From assembly GCF_903645355.1 (NCBI RefSeq), contig NZ_CAHJXR010000005.1:186001-250000 (forward strand): a stretch of 64,000 nt of DNA. Reading direction: 5' to 3'. The translations under genes were made by a program, and so were the position numbers. Positions within the stretch are counted from its first letter, which is position 1; every line of letters starts with the position of its first letter. This document shows, in pieces, positions 7,500 to 17,342 of this stretch. The notes beneath the pieces are model-generated. The model was given only the letters and a program-made list of their open reading frames with translations. It was not told where the DNA came from and ran no database searches. Source of the stretch: Schaalia sp. Marseille-Q2122. Its GTDB lineage: Bacteria > Actinomycetota > Actinomycetes > Actinomycetales > Actinomycetaceae.

Positions 7500-8591
7500 T
7501 CACTCCCGCCGCGAAGCCTTGAGAATGGTTCCTTCGCCCAGCACACGGCTTCCACGGTAGACCACCAGGGATTGCCCGGCAGCCACGCCCCGCAGGGATT
7601 GTTCCAGATCAACGCGCAATCCTGGCCCCTCATGGCGAAGAGCAGCAACCGGCACCGGCGTACCATGAGCGCGCACCTGGACGAACAGGTCGTGAGGATC
7701 CTCACCCTGGTCATCCCCTGCCAGCCAGATGACGTCCTCACACTCAATCCGGTCCACACTCAGCAGTTCAGCAGCACCAACGATCACCTGGTTACTCTCT
7801 GGCCGCGTCTCAATGACGTAGCGTGGGCGCCCATCTGCTGCGGGGTTCCCCAGGTGCAGGCCTCGGCGCTGGCCGACGGTGAAGTTCCAGTAGCCGTCAT
7901 GCTCACCCACGACCTGTCCCTGTGCATCAACGATCTGCCCCGGCGTGGAACCTAAGCGGGCTCGCAGAAAGCCTTGCGTATCGCCATCAGGAATAAAGCA
8001 GATGTCGTAGGAGTCGGGCTTATCAGCCACACCCAGGCCCATACGGTCGGCCTCGGCACGCACCCACGCCTTATTAGGGGCCTCCCCTAGGGGCAGAAGG
8101 ACTCGCTCAAGCTCGTCTTCGCCCATGACAGCCAGCACATAGGACTGGTCCTTGAGGGTGTCATATCCGCGGTGCAATTCCTTGCCTGTCGGGCCGTCGA
8201 CAATGCGGGCGTAGTGGCCGGTGCAGACGGCGTCGAATCCGAGTGCACGGGCGCGTTCGGCGAGCTCACGGAATTTGACGAACTCATTGCAGCGCACGCA
8301 GGGGTTGGGAGTGTGGCCCTTTTGGTATTGCTCAACAAAGTCCGCAATGACGGTTTCTTCGAACTCTTCGGCCAGGTCCCACACGTAGAAGGGGATGCCA
8401 AGGATTTCGGCAGCGCGGGCGGCATCTCCAGCATCCTCCACCGAGCAGCAGCCTCGCGAGCCGATACGACATTCTTGGGGGTTAGTAGACAGAGCCATAT
8501 GTACGCCGACGACGTCATGTCCGGCTTCGACGACCTTTGCGGCGGCGACTGCGGAGTCAACGCCACCCGATAGTGCGGCAAGGACTCTCAT
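7500..8591 (-). CDS. mnmA: tRNA-specific 2-thiouridylase MnmA
   Basis: MnmA adds sulfur to C2 of the wobble uridine in tRNA-Lys, -Glu and -Gln. The 363-residue protein has the PP-loop SGGVDS at residues 8-13, and the catalytic pair Cys98 ([11 protein letters not shown]) and Cys198 ([11 protein letters not shown]). GHYARI and the C-terminal [10 protein letters not shown] segment are also family features. The ATG overlaps the end of the cysteine desulfurase gene by four bases (ATGA), so the sulfur donor and the tRNA thiolase are translationally coupled. Confidence 0.96.
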   Translation of the reverse strand: MRVLAALSGGVDSAVAAAKVVEAGHDVVGVHMALSTNPQECRIGSRGCCSVEDAGDAARAAEILGIPFYVWDLAEEFEETVIADFVEQYQKGHTPNPCVRCNEFVKFRELAERARALGFDAVCTGHYARIVDGPTGKELHRGYDTLKDQSYVLAVMGEDELERVLLPLGEAPNKAWVRAEADRMGLGVADKPDSYDICFIPDGDTQGFLRARLGSTPGQIVDAQGQVVGEHDGYWNFTVGQRRGLHLGNPAADGRPRYVIETRPESNQVIVGAAELLSVDRIECEDVIWLAGDDQGEDPHDLFVQVRAHGTPVPVAALRHEGPGLRVDLEQSLRGVAAGQSLVVYRGSRVLGEGTILKASRRE

Positions 8592-9892
8592 TGTGCGCCC
8601 CTTTCATCAGTAGCGTGTGAGCGGTTTTTTCGTGCGTCGCGGGCGTCAAGGGCCTGCCCGGCTCGGATGGCGGTCGGCAGGGCCGCCAGGAATCTGTCGA
8701 GGTCGGCGCGAGTGGTGGCCTCTCCCATAGAGACACGCAGGACGCCGAGGGCTTGGTCGGCGCTGCGCCCTATGGCCATGACCATCGCAGAGGGGCGCGT
8801 CACCCCCGCGTGGCAGGCCGATCCTGCTGACACCATGACCCCAGCCATGTCCATGGCCATAAGGACGGCTTCGGGGTGGGTGGTGGGGATGGACAGGTGA
8901 ATAATGGCCGGCGAGGCCACCCCCGCAGGAACCGTCAGGGCAACCTCGTCCAGCCGGGAGGCGCCTTCAGCCTCGGCAAGGCTTCGGCGCAGCTCCATCA
9001 CGAGGTAATCGCGCAACTCACTCAGGTGGGCATGGTGTGCCTCGCGCTTTTTCACCGCATATTCGAGGGCGACCGCGAGCGCCACGGCTCCGGCAACGTC
9101 GGGCGTGCCTGAGCGTAGGCCTCGTTCATGGCCGCCACCGGGGCGGTCGGTCATCAGGGGCGTGCCGCGTTTGGCCAGCAGGGCACCGACCCCGACAGGC
9201 GCGCCAATCTTGTGCCCGCCAAAACTCAGTAGGTCCACGCCCATGGAGGCAAAGTCAATGGGATGGGTGCGCAGGGCTTGGGCGGCGTCGGTGTGGATGA
9301 GGGCGCGCCCCTCCCCTGCCGGGCCGTGGCCACCTTCCTGCGGACTGTGCCCATCAGCGGCGCGTACGCGCGCAACAAGCTCACCCAGGGGCTGCACGCT
9401 GCCCAGCTCAGAGCAGACCATTGGGAGGGTGAGCAGCGCCGTGCGGGGCAGCTCTTCTTCCAGGTTCTCGGGTAGGACACTCACGCCCTGCTCGTCCAAA
9501 GCAAAAGCACGCACATCCAAGCCTGCTGCTGTCAGGACGCCCTCTTGGTGGGCGACGGCATCGTGGTCGGCGAGGGAGTAGTACACGACGTTGCGCTGAG
9601 GGTGGCGGGCACGCACCCCGCGGGCTGCGCCGCTCACCCCCAGTGCGCAGGATTCTGTGGCTCCGGAGGTGAAAACCACCTCTGCCCGCTCCGCGCCTAG
9701 GGCGGCGCCCACGCGTTCGCGGGCATCTTCCAACATGCACTTCGCGGTGCGCCCGCCGCCATGAAGGGCAGCGGGATTGCCCGGGTTGGCGCGCAGGGTG
9801 CGCACAGCAGCAACCCATGCTTCCTCAACCTCAGGAAGCATGGGTGTTGTTGCTGCGTAGTCCAGGTAGGCCGTTGTGGCGGCTGCGGTCAC
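8588..9892 (-). CDS. Cysteine desulfurase (IscS/NifS family)
   Basis: This 434-residue PLP enzyme converts cysteine to alanine and enzyme-bound persulfide. The cofactor lysine is Lys228 in [10 protein letters not shown], the PLP-facing Asp and Gln are in IHTDAAQAL, and the active cysteine is Cys360 in SAGSACHAG. It starts with GTG overlapping the etfA stop (GTGA) and ends overlapping mnmA. This context suggests that it serves tRNA thiolation by MnmA and perhaps Fe-S assembly. The length is slightly above the usual 380-400, due to a Gly/His/Pro-rich insertion near residues 180-195. Confidence 0.93.
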   Translation of the reverse strand: MTAAATTAYLDYAATTPMLPEVEEAWVAAVRTLRANPGNPAALHGGGRTAKCMLEDARERVGAALGAERAEVVFTSGATESCALGVSGAARGVRARHPQRNVVYYSLADHDAVAHQEGVLTAAGLDVRAFALDEQGVSVLPENLEEELPRTALLTLPMVCSELGSVQPLGELVARVRAADGHSPQEGGHGPAGEGRALIHTDAAQALRTHPIDFASMGVDLLSFGGHKIGAPVGVGALLAKRGTPLMTDRPGGGHERGLRSGTPDVAGAVALAVALEYAVKKREAHHAHLSELRDYLVMELRRSLAEAEGASRLDEVALTVPAGVASPAIIHLSIPTTHPEAVLMAMDMAGVMVSAGSACHAGVTRPSAMVMAIGRSADQALGVLRVSMGEATTRADLDRFLAALPTAIRAGQALDARDARKNRSHATDERGAQ

Positions 9893-10863
9893 GCTTGCCC
9901 GTAGCCCTCACGACGCAGGACCTCGATGGCCTGGGGGATGACCTCAAAAAGGTCGCCCACCACGCCGAAGTCTGCGATCTCAAAGATCGGCGCGTCAGGA
10001 TCATCGCAGACGGCCACAATGTGGCGGGAGGACTGCATGCCCACGGTGTGGTGGATAGCGCCCGAGACGCCCAGGCCGATGTAGAGGTTGGGTGAGATCG
10101 ACACACCGGTCTGCCCCACCTGCAGGCTACGCGAGACCCAGCCTTCGTCGGTGGCGACGCGTGTGGCACCCACGGCTGCATCGAGCAGATCGGCGAGTTC
10201 TTCAGCGGGGCCAAAGTCGCCTTCCAGACCGCGACCGCCCACAACGACGGTGCGCGCCTCGGTCAGTGGCACGCGTCCGGTGCGTTCCTGCGGGGTGGAG
10301 GAGACGACGCTGATTGCGTCAGCTGCGGCGGTGAAGTCCACAGGTAGAGCTTCAACGGCGGCCTCAGCAGGGGCTTCGACCTCGTCAATAGCCGAGGGGC
10401 GGATGGCGAGGATCGCGGGTACGTCCTCGACGTGGATCGAGGTCTCCCACGCTCCAGCGAGAGCGGGCTTGGAGGCGTGGATATTGCCGTTTTCTTCCCA
10501 CGTGCGGGTGACGTCCACGATGGGGGCGCCGCCAACGGCGACGGCCAGGCGGGCGGCAACCTCGCGACCCAGGTAGTGGGAGACGCACAGGACAGCTTCT
10601 GCGCCAACGGCCTGCATGGCGGCCTGCGCGGCTTCGGCGACGACGGCACTCAGACGCGGGCTGCGCCCACCCAGGTCGGCAACGAGGACGCGGGCGGCAC
10701 CGTAGCGCGCGAGGGCCTCAGCGTCGGGCGCCTGCAGGGTGAGGGCAACAACGGGGCCACTGCTCAGGGCGCGGGCGGCGGTGAGCACCTGAGCGGAGGG
10801 GGCGGTGAGGGCGCCGGCCTCGTCGTGGTCAACGATGGCGAGGATAGGGCTGGTCAGAGTCAT
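9889..10863 (-). CDS. etfA: Electron transfer flavoprotein subunit alpha
   Basis: The 324-residue subunit has an N-terminal Rossmann-like domain and the C-terminal FAD-binding domain, seen in VVVGGRGL, QVGQTGVSISPNLYIGLGVSGAIHH and VAVCDDPDAPIFEIADFGVVGD. It pairs with EtfB to carry electrons from dehydrogenases to a quinone reductase or, in bifurcating systems, to ferredoxin. It begins one base after the etfB stop and its stop overlaps the cysteine desulfurase start, indicating one coupled operon. Confidence 0.95.
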   Translation of the reverse strand: MTLTSPILAIVDHDEAGALTAPSAQVLTAARALSSGPVVALTLQAPDAEALARYGAARVLVADLGGRSPRLSAVVAEAAQAAMQAVGAEAVLCVSHYLGREVAARLAVAVGGAPIVDVTRTWEENGNIHASKPALAGAWETSIHVEDVPAILAIRPSAIDEVEAPAEAAVEALPVDFTAAADAISVVSSTPQERTGRVPLTEARTVVVGGRGLEGDFGPAEELADLLDAAVGATRVATDEGWVSRSLQVGQTGVSISPNLYIGLGVSGAIHHTVGMQSSRHIVAVCDDPDAPIFEIADFGVVGDLFEVIPQAIEVLRREGYGQA

Positions 10864-10864
10864 G

Positions 10865-11641
10865 TCACTTCACCTCGTTAATCAGGTAGAGGGCGAGGCG
10901 CTCGCCGGCGTCACCGGAGTCGGTGACGATCGTGCCCGAGCCGTCACGTTGGTGTTCCACCGTCTGGTTGACGATGGTGGCACAACGGGGGGCTTCGCAC
11001 CCCAGGTCGTCGAGGCTGAGCTCGTCGAGGGGCTTGGAGCGGGCGGCCTTCATAGTCTTGAAGGAGGGGTAGCGCGGCTCGTTGATCTGGTCGGTGACCG
11101 ACAAGACCAGTGGGGTAGAAGCGGAGAGGACCTCGTCCATGCCATCAACGCTGCGGGTAATGGTAGCCGTCCAGGGGCCCTCACCGGAGATGTCCAGGGC
11201 GTGGGCGAGGGACAGCAGAGGGCGGCCCAAGTGGGCGGCCAGGGCTGCGGGCACCAGGGAGGTCATGGCATCAAGGGAAGCCATGCCGGTGACGACCATA
11301 TCAACCGGGCCGTGTTCGTCTTCAATGCGGGCAACCCCCGCTGCCAGGACTGCGGCGGTTCCGACGGCGTCGGTGCCTTCCAGGGCATCGTCGGAGATCA
11401 GTAGTGCCCGGTCGGCCCCCATTTGCAGGGTGCGCATGAGCGCGTCTTCAGCGTCGGCGGGACCCATGGTCAGCGCGATCACTTCACCGCCGTGTTCTTC
11501 GACGAGGCTCACGGCTGCTTCTACGGCGTTTTCGTCAAGTTCGTTGAGGACATCGTCCTCGCCGCGCACCAGACGACCGTCTTCAAAGCGACGTTCGGAT
11601 TGCACATCAGGAACGTGCTTGACACACACTACGATTCTCAT
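10865..11641 (-). CDS. etfB: Electron transfer flavoprotein subunit beta
   Basis: The 258-residue protein starts MRIVVCVKHVPDVQ, the standard EtfB N-terminus. It contains NELDENAVEAAVSL and the AMP-binding region ending in VTGMASLDAMTSLVPAALA. The ATG at 11641 is chosen over the open frame reaching 11707 because the extra residues do not match the family. It is the first gene of etfB-etfA-desulfurase-mnmA and is divergent from glgX across 194 bp. The same gene association is known to me from mycobacteria. Confidence 0.95.
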   Translation of the reverse strand: MRIVVCVKHVPDVQSERRFEDGRLVRGEDDVLNELDENAVEAAVSLVEEHGGEVIALTMGPADAEDALMRTLQMGADRALLISDDALEGTDAVGTAAVLAAGVARIEDEHGPVDMVVTGMASLDAMTSLVPAALAAHLGRPLLSLAHALDISGEGPWTATITRSVDGMDEVLSASTPLVLSVTDQINEPRYPSFKTMKAARSKPLDELSLDDLGCEAPRCATIVNQTVEHQRDGSGTIVTDSGDAGERLALYLINEVK

Positions 11642-11788
11642 GCCATTAAGGGTGCCACAAAATGACGAAAAAACCTGCCCCTGACAGCCCGTCCCGTAAC
11701 ATGTCACATATTCAGTGTTTCCCAGGAAAAGGCCATCACATGGGCGTAGTTCACAGCGGCCTAGATCCTCTTCTTCAGCCTCCGGTAT

Positions 11789-11794
11789 TAGGAT
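11789..11794 (+). promoter_or_regulatory. Possible -10 element for glgX
   Basis: TAGGAT lies about 40 bases before the glgX ATG in the divergent region. A good -35 is not seen. The call is tentative. Confidence 0.3.
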
Positions 11795-11835
11795 AGAGCG
11801 TCATTAAATCCCTTTCGCCCCATCCCAGGAGCCCT

Positions 11836-14082
11836 ATGTTTACCGCCCACCCCTTGACTGTGCCTAATCCCCTGCCGGAAAAGCTGGGCGTGCACTACCA
11901 AGATGGCGCGCTCAACATTGCTGTGGTTGCCTCGCAGGCAAGCGCAGTGGACTTTTGTGTGTTCCCTGGCGGGGACCTTGCCCACGAGGAACGCTACACG
12001 CTGCTCGGCCCTGATAATGGCGTGTGGCATGGGCGCCTGGAAGGCTACGGCGTGGGCACACGCTACGGCTTCCGCGTCCACGGCGAGTGGGACCCAGAAG
12101 GCGGCCTTTTCCACAATCCCGCCAAGCTCCTCATCGACCCCTACGCTCGCGGTCTTGATGGTGCGGTTGATCTCTCCCCTGAGGTCTACGCCCATGTCGT
12201 GAACTCTGATCTGGCGCCCACCTCCACTCCCGCGTCGCGCTCCGACTTGGATTCAGCGGGGCATATGCCCTTCTCTGTCGTGGTCGACTCTTCCTTCCCG
12301 ATTGCTCCCAAGCCTCGCACTCCCTGGGAGAACACCGTCGTCTACGAGATCCATGTCAAGGGTTTCACCAAGCTCATGACGGCCATCCCTGAGGGACTGC
12401 GCGGCACCTACGCTGGTTTAGCTCACCCGGCTGCAATTGAGCACCTCAAGCGCTTGGGAGTGACCGCCGTTGAGCTGCTGCCCATCCACGCCAAGTACGA
12501 GGAAACCTTCCTCACCCAGCGTGGTTTGACGAACTATTGGGGCTACTCGACCCTCAACTACTTCACTCCAGAGCCCTCCTACGCCACGGAGATCTCCCGC
12601 CAACGCGGCCCTCAGGCAGTTGTGGATGAGTTCCGCGGCATGGTGTCGATCCTGCATGACGCTGGCATCGAAGTCATTATTGACGTCGTCTACAACCACA
12701 CCTGCGAAGGCAACCATGAAGGCCCCTCACTGTCGTGGCGCGGCCTGGATTCCCTCACCTACTACCGCCACAGCGCCGAACGCCCTCGCCATATTGTCGA
12801 CGTCACGGGCTGCGGCAACACCTTAGCGGTCGAGAATGTCCGCACCATGCAGATGATCATGGACTCTTTGCGATACTGGTCCGAGGACATGGGCGTGGAC
12901 GGCTTCCGTTTCGACCTGGCGGCAACCCTTGGCCGCTTCGCCACCGGCTTCACCCCCACCCACCCGCTGCTCATGGCGATCACCACTGACGCGAGCCTCA
13001 GCCTCGATAAGATCATCGCCGAACCCTGGGATGTCGGTATGGGTGGCTGGCAGACCGGTAACTTCCCCGGCACCTTCTCGGAATGGAATGACCGCTTCCG
13101 TGACTCCGTGCGTAACTTCTGGCTGGTCGATATGCGTGAGCTTGCCGCTGGCCGCGGCGCCCCCGGCCCCAATGACCTGGCCACCCGCTTGCAGGGCTCT
13201 GAGGACCTCTTCGGCAACGGCGTGGGCTACCTGCGTGGCCCGCGCGCGTCGCTGAACTTTGTGACCGCTCACGATGGTTTCACCCTGGCTGACCTGACCT
13301 GCTTTGATCACAAGCACAATATGGCCAACCTTGAGGAGAACCGTGACGGCACGAACGATAATCGTTCGTGGAATCACGGCATTGAGGGCACCACTGCCCG
13401 CGGCTTGGTTGATGGCGTCCCCAACGCTGACATTGCCGAACTTGTTGAGGACCTCATGCCCTCACGGCTGCGCACGCGCCGTAATATCTTGGCCACGATG
13501 CTGGTCGCGGCCGGCACGCCCATGATCGTTGGCGGCGATGAAATGTGTCGCACTCAGTTTGGGAATAACAACGCCTACTGCCAGGATAATGAGATTTCCT
13601 GGGTGAATTGGGATCTTGCCCAGGCCCCGCGTGACCTCTTTGATACGACCCGTTGGCTGCTGTATTTGCGCCGCCAGTTCCCTGCGCTGCGCCCCTGCGA
13701 TTTTGGTGAGGGCAAGGCCATCAATGGGGACTCTATTCCCGATGTGTCTTGGTGGACAGCCGAGGGCGAGCCGATGCCTGACCACGGGTGGGGTGATCAG
13801 CGTAATCGCGTCTTCCAGCTCATGCGTTCGGGGCAGCGTTGGGGCGGCGAGGATGCCCTCATTGTTATCAATGGCACCCTGGAACCTCACACCGTGCACT
13901 TCCCTGTAGGCCACAAGCAGGGGTGGAGCATCGCGTTTGACTCTGCATGGACCACTCCCCGTGATGGCGAAATTGATCTCGATGCCCTTGATAGTGGCGC
14001 TACCCCAGAGTTCAAGATGCTCAAGAGTGATAAGACGAGCATTGGTTTGGAGCCGCAGTCGGTGGTAATTCTGCTCTCGTGA
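11836..14082 (+). CDS. glgX: Glycogen debranching enzyme GlgX
   Basis: GlgX is a GH13 isoamylase-type enzyme that hydrolyses alpha-1,6 branches of glycogen already trimmed by phosphorylase. The 748-residue protein has an N-terminal CBM48-like domain (about 15-110), the catalytic barrel and a C-terminal beta domain. Catalytic residues by motif are Asp360 (GFRFDLA), Glu396 (IIAEPWD) and Asp480 (TAHDGF). EENRDGTNDNRSWNHG is a GlgX hallmark. AGGAG seven bases upstream supports the ATG. It is separated from glgE and glgB by trpS, the restriction-modification pair and two other genes. Confidence 0.95.
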   Translation: MFTAHPLTVPNPLPEKLGVHYQDGALNIAVVASQASAVDFCVFPGGDLAHEERYTLLGPDNGVWHGRLEGYGVGTRYGFRVHGEWDPEGGLFHNPAKLLIDPYARGLDGAVDLSPEVYAHVVNSDLAPTSTPASRSDLDSAGHMPFSVVVDSSFPIAPKPRTPWENTVVYEIHVKGFTKLMTAIPEGLRGTYAGLAHPAAIEHLKRLGVTAVELLPIHAKYEETFLTQRGLTNYWGYSTLNYFTPEPSYATEISRQRGPQAVVDEFRGMVSILHDAGIEVIIDVVYNHTCEGNHEGPSLSWRGLDSLTYYRHSAERPRHIVDVTGCGNTLAVENVRTMQMIMDSLRYWSEDMGVDGFRFDLAATLGRFATGFTPTHPLLMAITTDASLSLDKIIAEPWDVGMGGWQTGNFPGTFSEWNDRFRDSVRNFWLVDMRELAAGRGAPGPNDLATRLQGSEDLFGNGVGYLRGPRASLNFVTAHDGFTLADLTCFDHKHNMANLEENRDGTNDNRSWNHGIEGTTARGLVDGVPNADIAELVEDLMPSRLRTRRNILATMLVAAGTPMIVGGDEMCRTQFGNNNAYCQDNEISWVNWDLAQAPRDLFDTTRWLLYLRRQFPALRPCDFGEGKAINGDSIPDVSWWTAEGEPMPDHGWGDQRNRVFQLMRSGQRWGGEDALIVINGTLEPHTVHFPVGHKQGWSIAFDSAWTTPRDGEIDLDALDSGATPEFKMLKSDKTSIGLEPQSVVILLS

Positions 14083-14092
14083 GTTCGGCGTT

Positions 14093-14107
14093 TAGACTTG
14101 TCGGGTG
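14093..14107 (+). promoter_or_regulatory. Leaderless promoter of trpS
   Basis: TAGACT (14093-14098) is followed by six bases and then the GTG start at 14105. No ribosome binding site is present. The spacing puts transcription start at or next to the start codon. Confidence 0.5.
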
Positions 14108-15205
14108 ACTACTTCCGAAGACATCCTGGCTAATTCCACGAACGAGGCTTCCCTGGCGCGTTCTCGCGCTCGCAGCGCGGAGATTGATGCTGCGATCGAC
14201 ACTGATCCTTCGCGTTTCCGTATGCTCACCGGTGACCGTCCAACGGGCCGCCTGCACTTGGGCCACTACTTTGGCACCCTGCAAAACCGTGTGATTTTGC
14301 AAAATCGCGGCGTGGATACCTGGGTGTTGGTCGCCGACTATCAGGTGATTACCGACCGCGATGGCGTGGGTCCTATCCGCGAGCGCGTCATGGGTTTGGT
14401 GGCGGACTACCTGGCGGTGGGTCTTGATCCGGAGCGCACGACGATCTTTAACCATTCGGCGATTCCGGCCCTCAACCAGCTGATGCTGCCTTTCCTCTCG
14501 CTGGTCACTGAGTCGGAGCTGCACCGTAATCCCACGGTGAAGGCCGAGTTGGAGGCTACCGATGGGCGTGCGATGTCGGGACTGATGTTGACCTACCCGG
14601 TGCATCAGGCTGCCGATATTTTGTTCTGCAAGGCCAATATTGTGCCCGTCGGCCAGGATCAGCTGCCCCACCTGGAGCAGTCGCGTCTCATTGCTCAACG
14701 TTTCGACAAGCGCTATGGCCGCGTTGATCCTGAGCGTCCTGTCTTCCCGCGTCCTGATGCTTTGCTGTCGGAGGTGCCCCTGCTGCTGGGCACCGATGGT
14801 ACGAAGATGTCGAAGTCGCGTGGCAACACCATTGAGCTAGCCATGACCGCTGATGAGACGGCGAAGATCTTGCGAAAGGCGAAGACTGATGCCGATCGCG
14901 TCATTACCTTTGATCCGGTGAATCGTCCTGAGGTGTCGAATCTGCTGATGATGGCGTCGATGGCCTCTGGCGAGGCTCCCGAGGCGATCGCCGAGCGTAT
15001 TGGTGATGGTGGTGGTGGCGTCCTCAAGGCCACCGTGACTGAGGCCCTCAACGACATGCTGGCTCCCATCCGTGCCCGCCGTGAGGAGCTGGTGGCGAAC
15101 GAGGATTACCTGCGTTCCGTGCTGGCTGCCGGTAACGAGAAGGCCACCGCTCAGGCTGAGGCCACCTTGCAGGAGGTCCGCCAGGCCATGCAGATGGTGT
15201 ACTAA
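14105..15205 (+). CDS. trpS: Tryptophanyl-tRNA synthetase
   Basis: This class I synthetase charges tRNA-Trp. The 366-residue protein has the HIGH-like motif in TGRLHLGHYFG (about residues 48-58) and KMSKS in GTDGTKMSKSRGN (about 230-242). VPVGQDQLPHLEQSR and the DGRAMSGLMLTYPVHQAADIL region are typical of bacterial TrpRS. The N-terminal 35 residues form an extra polar segment before the Rossmann fold. The GTG start appears leaderless. A strong hairpin follows the stop, separating it from the methyltransferase. Confidence 0.95.
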   Translation: MTTSEDILANSTNEASLARSRARSAEIDAAIDTDPSRFRMLTGDRPTGRLHLGHYFGTLQNRVILQNRGVDTWVLVADYQVITDRDGVGPIRERVMGLVADYLAVGLDPERTTIFNHSAIPALNQLMLPFLSLVTESELHRNPTVKAELEATDGRAMSGLMLTYPVHQAADILFCKANIVPVGQDQLPHLEQSRLIAQRFDKRYGRVDPERPVFPRPDALLSEVPLLLGTDGTKMSKSRGNTIELAMTADETAKILRKAKTDADRVITFDPVNRPEVSNLLMMASMASGEAPEAIAERIGDGGGGVLKATVTEALNDMLAPIRARREELVANEDYLRSVLAAGNEKATAQAEATLQEVRQAMQMVY

Positions 15206-15223
15206 TCCATTACCTGTCGTGGC

Positions 15224-15264
15224 GCGCCCGTGATTCTCAAACGAGTATTGAGAATCACGGGCGC
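15224..15264 (+). terminator. Terminator after trpS
   Basis: Perfect 16-bp arms (15224-15239 and 15249-15264), a 9-base loop and a following TTTC form a rho-independent terminator 19 bases after the trpS stop. Confidence 0.8.
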
Positions 15265-15313
15265 TTTCATGTGCCCCATTGGAATGCTGCACTCAAATCC
15301 GGGGTGCTCTGGA

Positions 15314-15328
15314 TACGATACTGGCATG
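15314..15328 (+). promoter_or_regulatory. Leaderless promoter of the methyltransferase
   Basis: TACGAT (15314-15319), six bases, then ATG at 15326, with no ribosome binding site. The geometry is the same as for trpS. Confidence 0.45.
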
Positions 15329-16546
15329 CAATCAGTTGAGCTTTTCGGCGGGGCAGGAGGCCTTGCACTCGGAGCAGAACTAGCGGGCTTTACCCCCTCG
15401 ATTTTTGTCGAGTGGGATCGTTGGGCCTGCGATACTGTCCGCGAGAACCAAGCTGCTGGATTCCCGCTCGTGTCGGGATGGACTGTTCATGAGAGTGACG
15501 TCCGAGATGTTGACTGGACTTCCATCAACGGCCCCGTTGATCTTGTCACTGGAGGACCACCGTGCCAGCCCTTCAGCATGGGTGGGAAAGCACAAGCTGC
15601 CGACGACAGGCGCGACATGTTCCCAGCTGCTGCCGAAGTGATCCGGCAGTTGCAACCCCGAGCCTTCTTGATTGAAAACGTTAAAGGATTGACTCGGTCT
15701 GCCTTTGCAAACTACTACCAACTCATCCAGCTCAGACTTCAGTACCCTGAAGTAGTTGCACGAAACGGCGAAAGCTGGTTCGACCATCTTCGACGCTTAC
15801 AGTCCGAAGCAACAACCGAGTGCTACACAGGACTTCATTACAACGTCTTCCCAACCGTTGTCGACGCGGCTGACTACGGAGTGCCTCAACGGAGACACCG
15901 CGTTTTTCTGGTAGGTTTTCGCAGCGATATTGGGGCTGAGTGGTCTTTTCCTTCTCCTACACACTCAGCAGATGCCCTTTTCTATTCGCAGTGGGTGAGC
16001 GGCGAGTACTGGGAACGTCACCGCGTTCCTCTCAAGAAACGTCCTGAGGCACCTGCAAATGTGGACACTAAACGCAAGCAACTGCTCAATACCGATCCCC
16101 AAGCCCTCGGCGATCCATGGAGTACTGTACGAGACGCGCTTAGCGGCCTTCCCGCCCCAACTTCACCGAGCGCTCAACGCTTCCTCAATCACACTTTCCA
16201 GCCTGGTGCCAAGATCTATCCAGGGCATACGGGAAGTCCTCTGGATCAGCCCGCTAAAACTCTCAAAGCTGGAGCGCATGGTGTGCCTGGTGGTGAGAAC
16301 ATGTTGCGCGACATTGACGGTTCGGTCCGATATTTCACTGTCCGCGAGAGCGCCCGTCTCCAGACCTTCCCCGACACTTATGAGCTACACGGTTCATGGT
16401 CAGAAGCGATGAGACAGCTTGGCAATGCCGTACCGGTTCGACTCGCGGAGATTGTCGCTCAGAGCATTGCAACGCAACTCAAGAGAGTAGACCAGCAGGG
16501 TAATGCAGGACTCAATATTTCCCAGCAGCTCACGGAGGTCTCATGA
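15326..16546 (+). CDS. DNA (cytosine-5) methyltransferase, type II
   Basis: The 406-residue enzyme has the ordered C5 methyltransferase motifs: I (LFGGAGGLALGAELAGF), IV with catalytic Cys (GGPPCQPFSMGG), VI (LIENVKG), VIII (QRRHRVFLVGF), IX (RESARLQTFPD) and X (LGNAVPVRLAEIVA). The start at 15326 places motif I at the N-terminus as usual; the frame is open back to 15230 but that crosses the trpS terminator. It overlaps the endonuclease gene by four bases (ATGA). It should protect the host against that enzyme, by homology probably at CCGCGG. Base composition is visibly lower in GC than the neighbours, consistent with horizontal transfer. Confidence 0.92.
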   Translation: MQSVELFGGAGGLALGAELAGFTPSIFVEWDRWACDTVRENQAAGFPLVSGWTVHESDVRDVDWTSINGPVDLVTGGPPCQPFSMGGKAQAADDRRDMFPAAAEVIRQLQPRAFLIENVKGLTRSAFANYYQLIQLRLQYPEVVARNGESWFDHLRRLQSEATTECYTGLHYNVFPTVVDAADYGVPQRRHRVFLVGFRSDIGAEWSFPSPTHSADALFYSQWVSGEYWERHRVPLKKRPEAPANVDTKRKQLLNTDPQALGDPWSTVRDALSGLPAPTSPSAQRFLNHTFQPGAKIYPGHTGSPLDQPAKTLKAGAHGVPGGENMLRDIDGSVRYFTVRESARLQTFPDTYELHGSWSEAMRQLGNAVPVRLAEIVAQSIATQLKRVDQQGNAGLNISQQLTEVS

Positions 16547-17268
16547 CAACTCCATACAACCCTCTTGACATGATGAATCTTGCCAAGAGTGTGGGGCATG
16601 CGCTCCTTGAGCAGGCTGTCGTCCCCCTAGGAAACATTCCCAAGTTCACTGGTGCGGGGATCTACGCTATCTACTACAGCGGAAACTTCCCCGCTTACAC
16701 CCTTTTGTCGGCTCGTAACCACAATGGAGCGTTTGATGCGCCGATCTATATCGGCAAGGCGGTACCTCCAGGAGCCCGCAAGGGAGGGCTTCCTACCTCA
16801 GCAGATCAGACGACAACTGCTTTGTGGAATCGACTCGCTTCTGACCATGCAAAGAGCATTGAGCAAGTCTCAAACCTTGATATCGCCGACTTCCACGTCC
16901 GTTGGTTAGTGATTGAACCAATTTGGATTCCTCTAGGTGAGAGCATCCTCATTCACTGGTTTGCTCCACTGTGGAATCGACTCGTTGATGGCTTTGGAAA
17001 CCACGATCCTGGCAAAGGCCGATACAACGGCTTGAATACTGTATGGGACACCCTCCACCCTGGCAGACCGTGGGCAGCACGGCTCCGCACTCGACCCGAG
17101 TCGCACACCGACATTGCAGCACGAATAGAATCCACCCTCGACCAGCTATTTGCTCCCGAGATGGAGAGTCCGTTCAAAGTCAGCTCAGCATTGCCTTCAT
17201 TCTCAGCACCTCAGGTTCAGGAGGAACACCCCATCAGGACAAGCGACGCAGACCACATGAGCCTGTAG
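16543..17268 (+). CDS. Eco29kI-like GIY-YIG type II restriction endonuclease
   Basis: The 241-residue protein carries GIY at 39-41 and YIG at 69-71 within one nuclease domain. Arg97, His102, Glu133 and Asn145 follow at spacings close to those I recall for the active site of Eco29kI (Tyr49, Tyr76, Arg104, His108, Glu142, Asn154); Glu to Asn is exactly 12 residues in both. The motifs GAGIYAIYYSG, PIYIGKAVPPGARKG and LWNRLVDGFGNHDPG support the family. Eco29kI cuts CCGC^GG, so the same site is predicted here. The translational overlap behind the methyltransferase ensures that protection is made first. Confidence 0.85.
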   Translation: MTTPYNPLDMMNLAKSVGHALLEQAVVPLGNIPKFTGAGIYAIYYSGNFPAYTLLSARNHNGAFDAPIYIGKAVPPGARKGGLPTSADQTTTALWNRLASDHAKSIEQVSNLDIADFHVRWLVIEPIWIPLGESILIHWFAPLWNRLVDGFGNHDPGKGRYNGLNTVWDTLHPGRPWAARLRTRPESHTDIAARIESTLDQLFAPEMESPFKVSSALPSFSAPQVQEEHPIRTSDADHMSL

Positions 17269-17342
17269 CTTTCGCTCCACCGGGCGTCACACTTGCTCAA
17301 TGAATACGGACGAGAACCAGACCTTAAGGGAAGAAGTACAGG

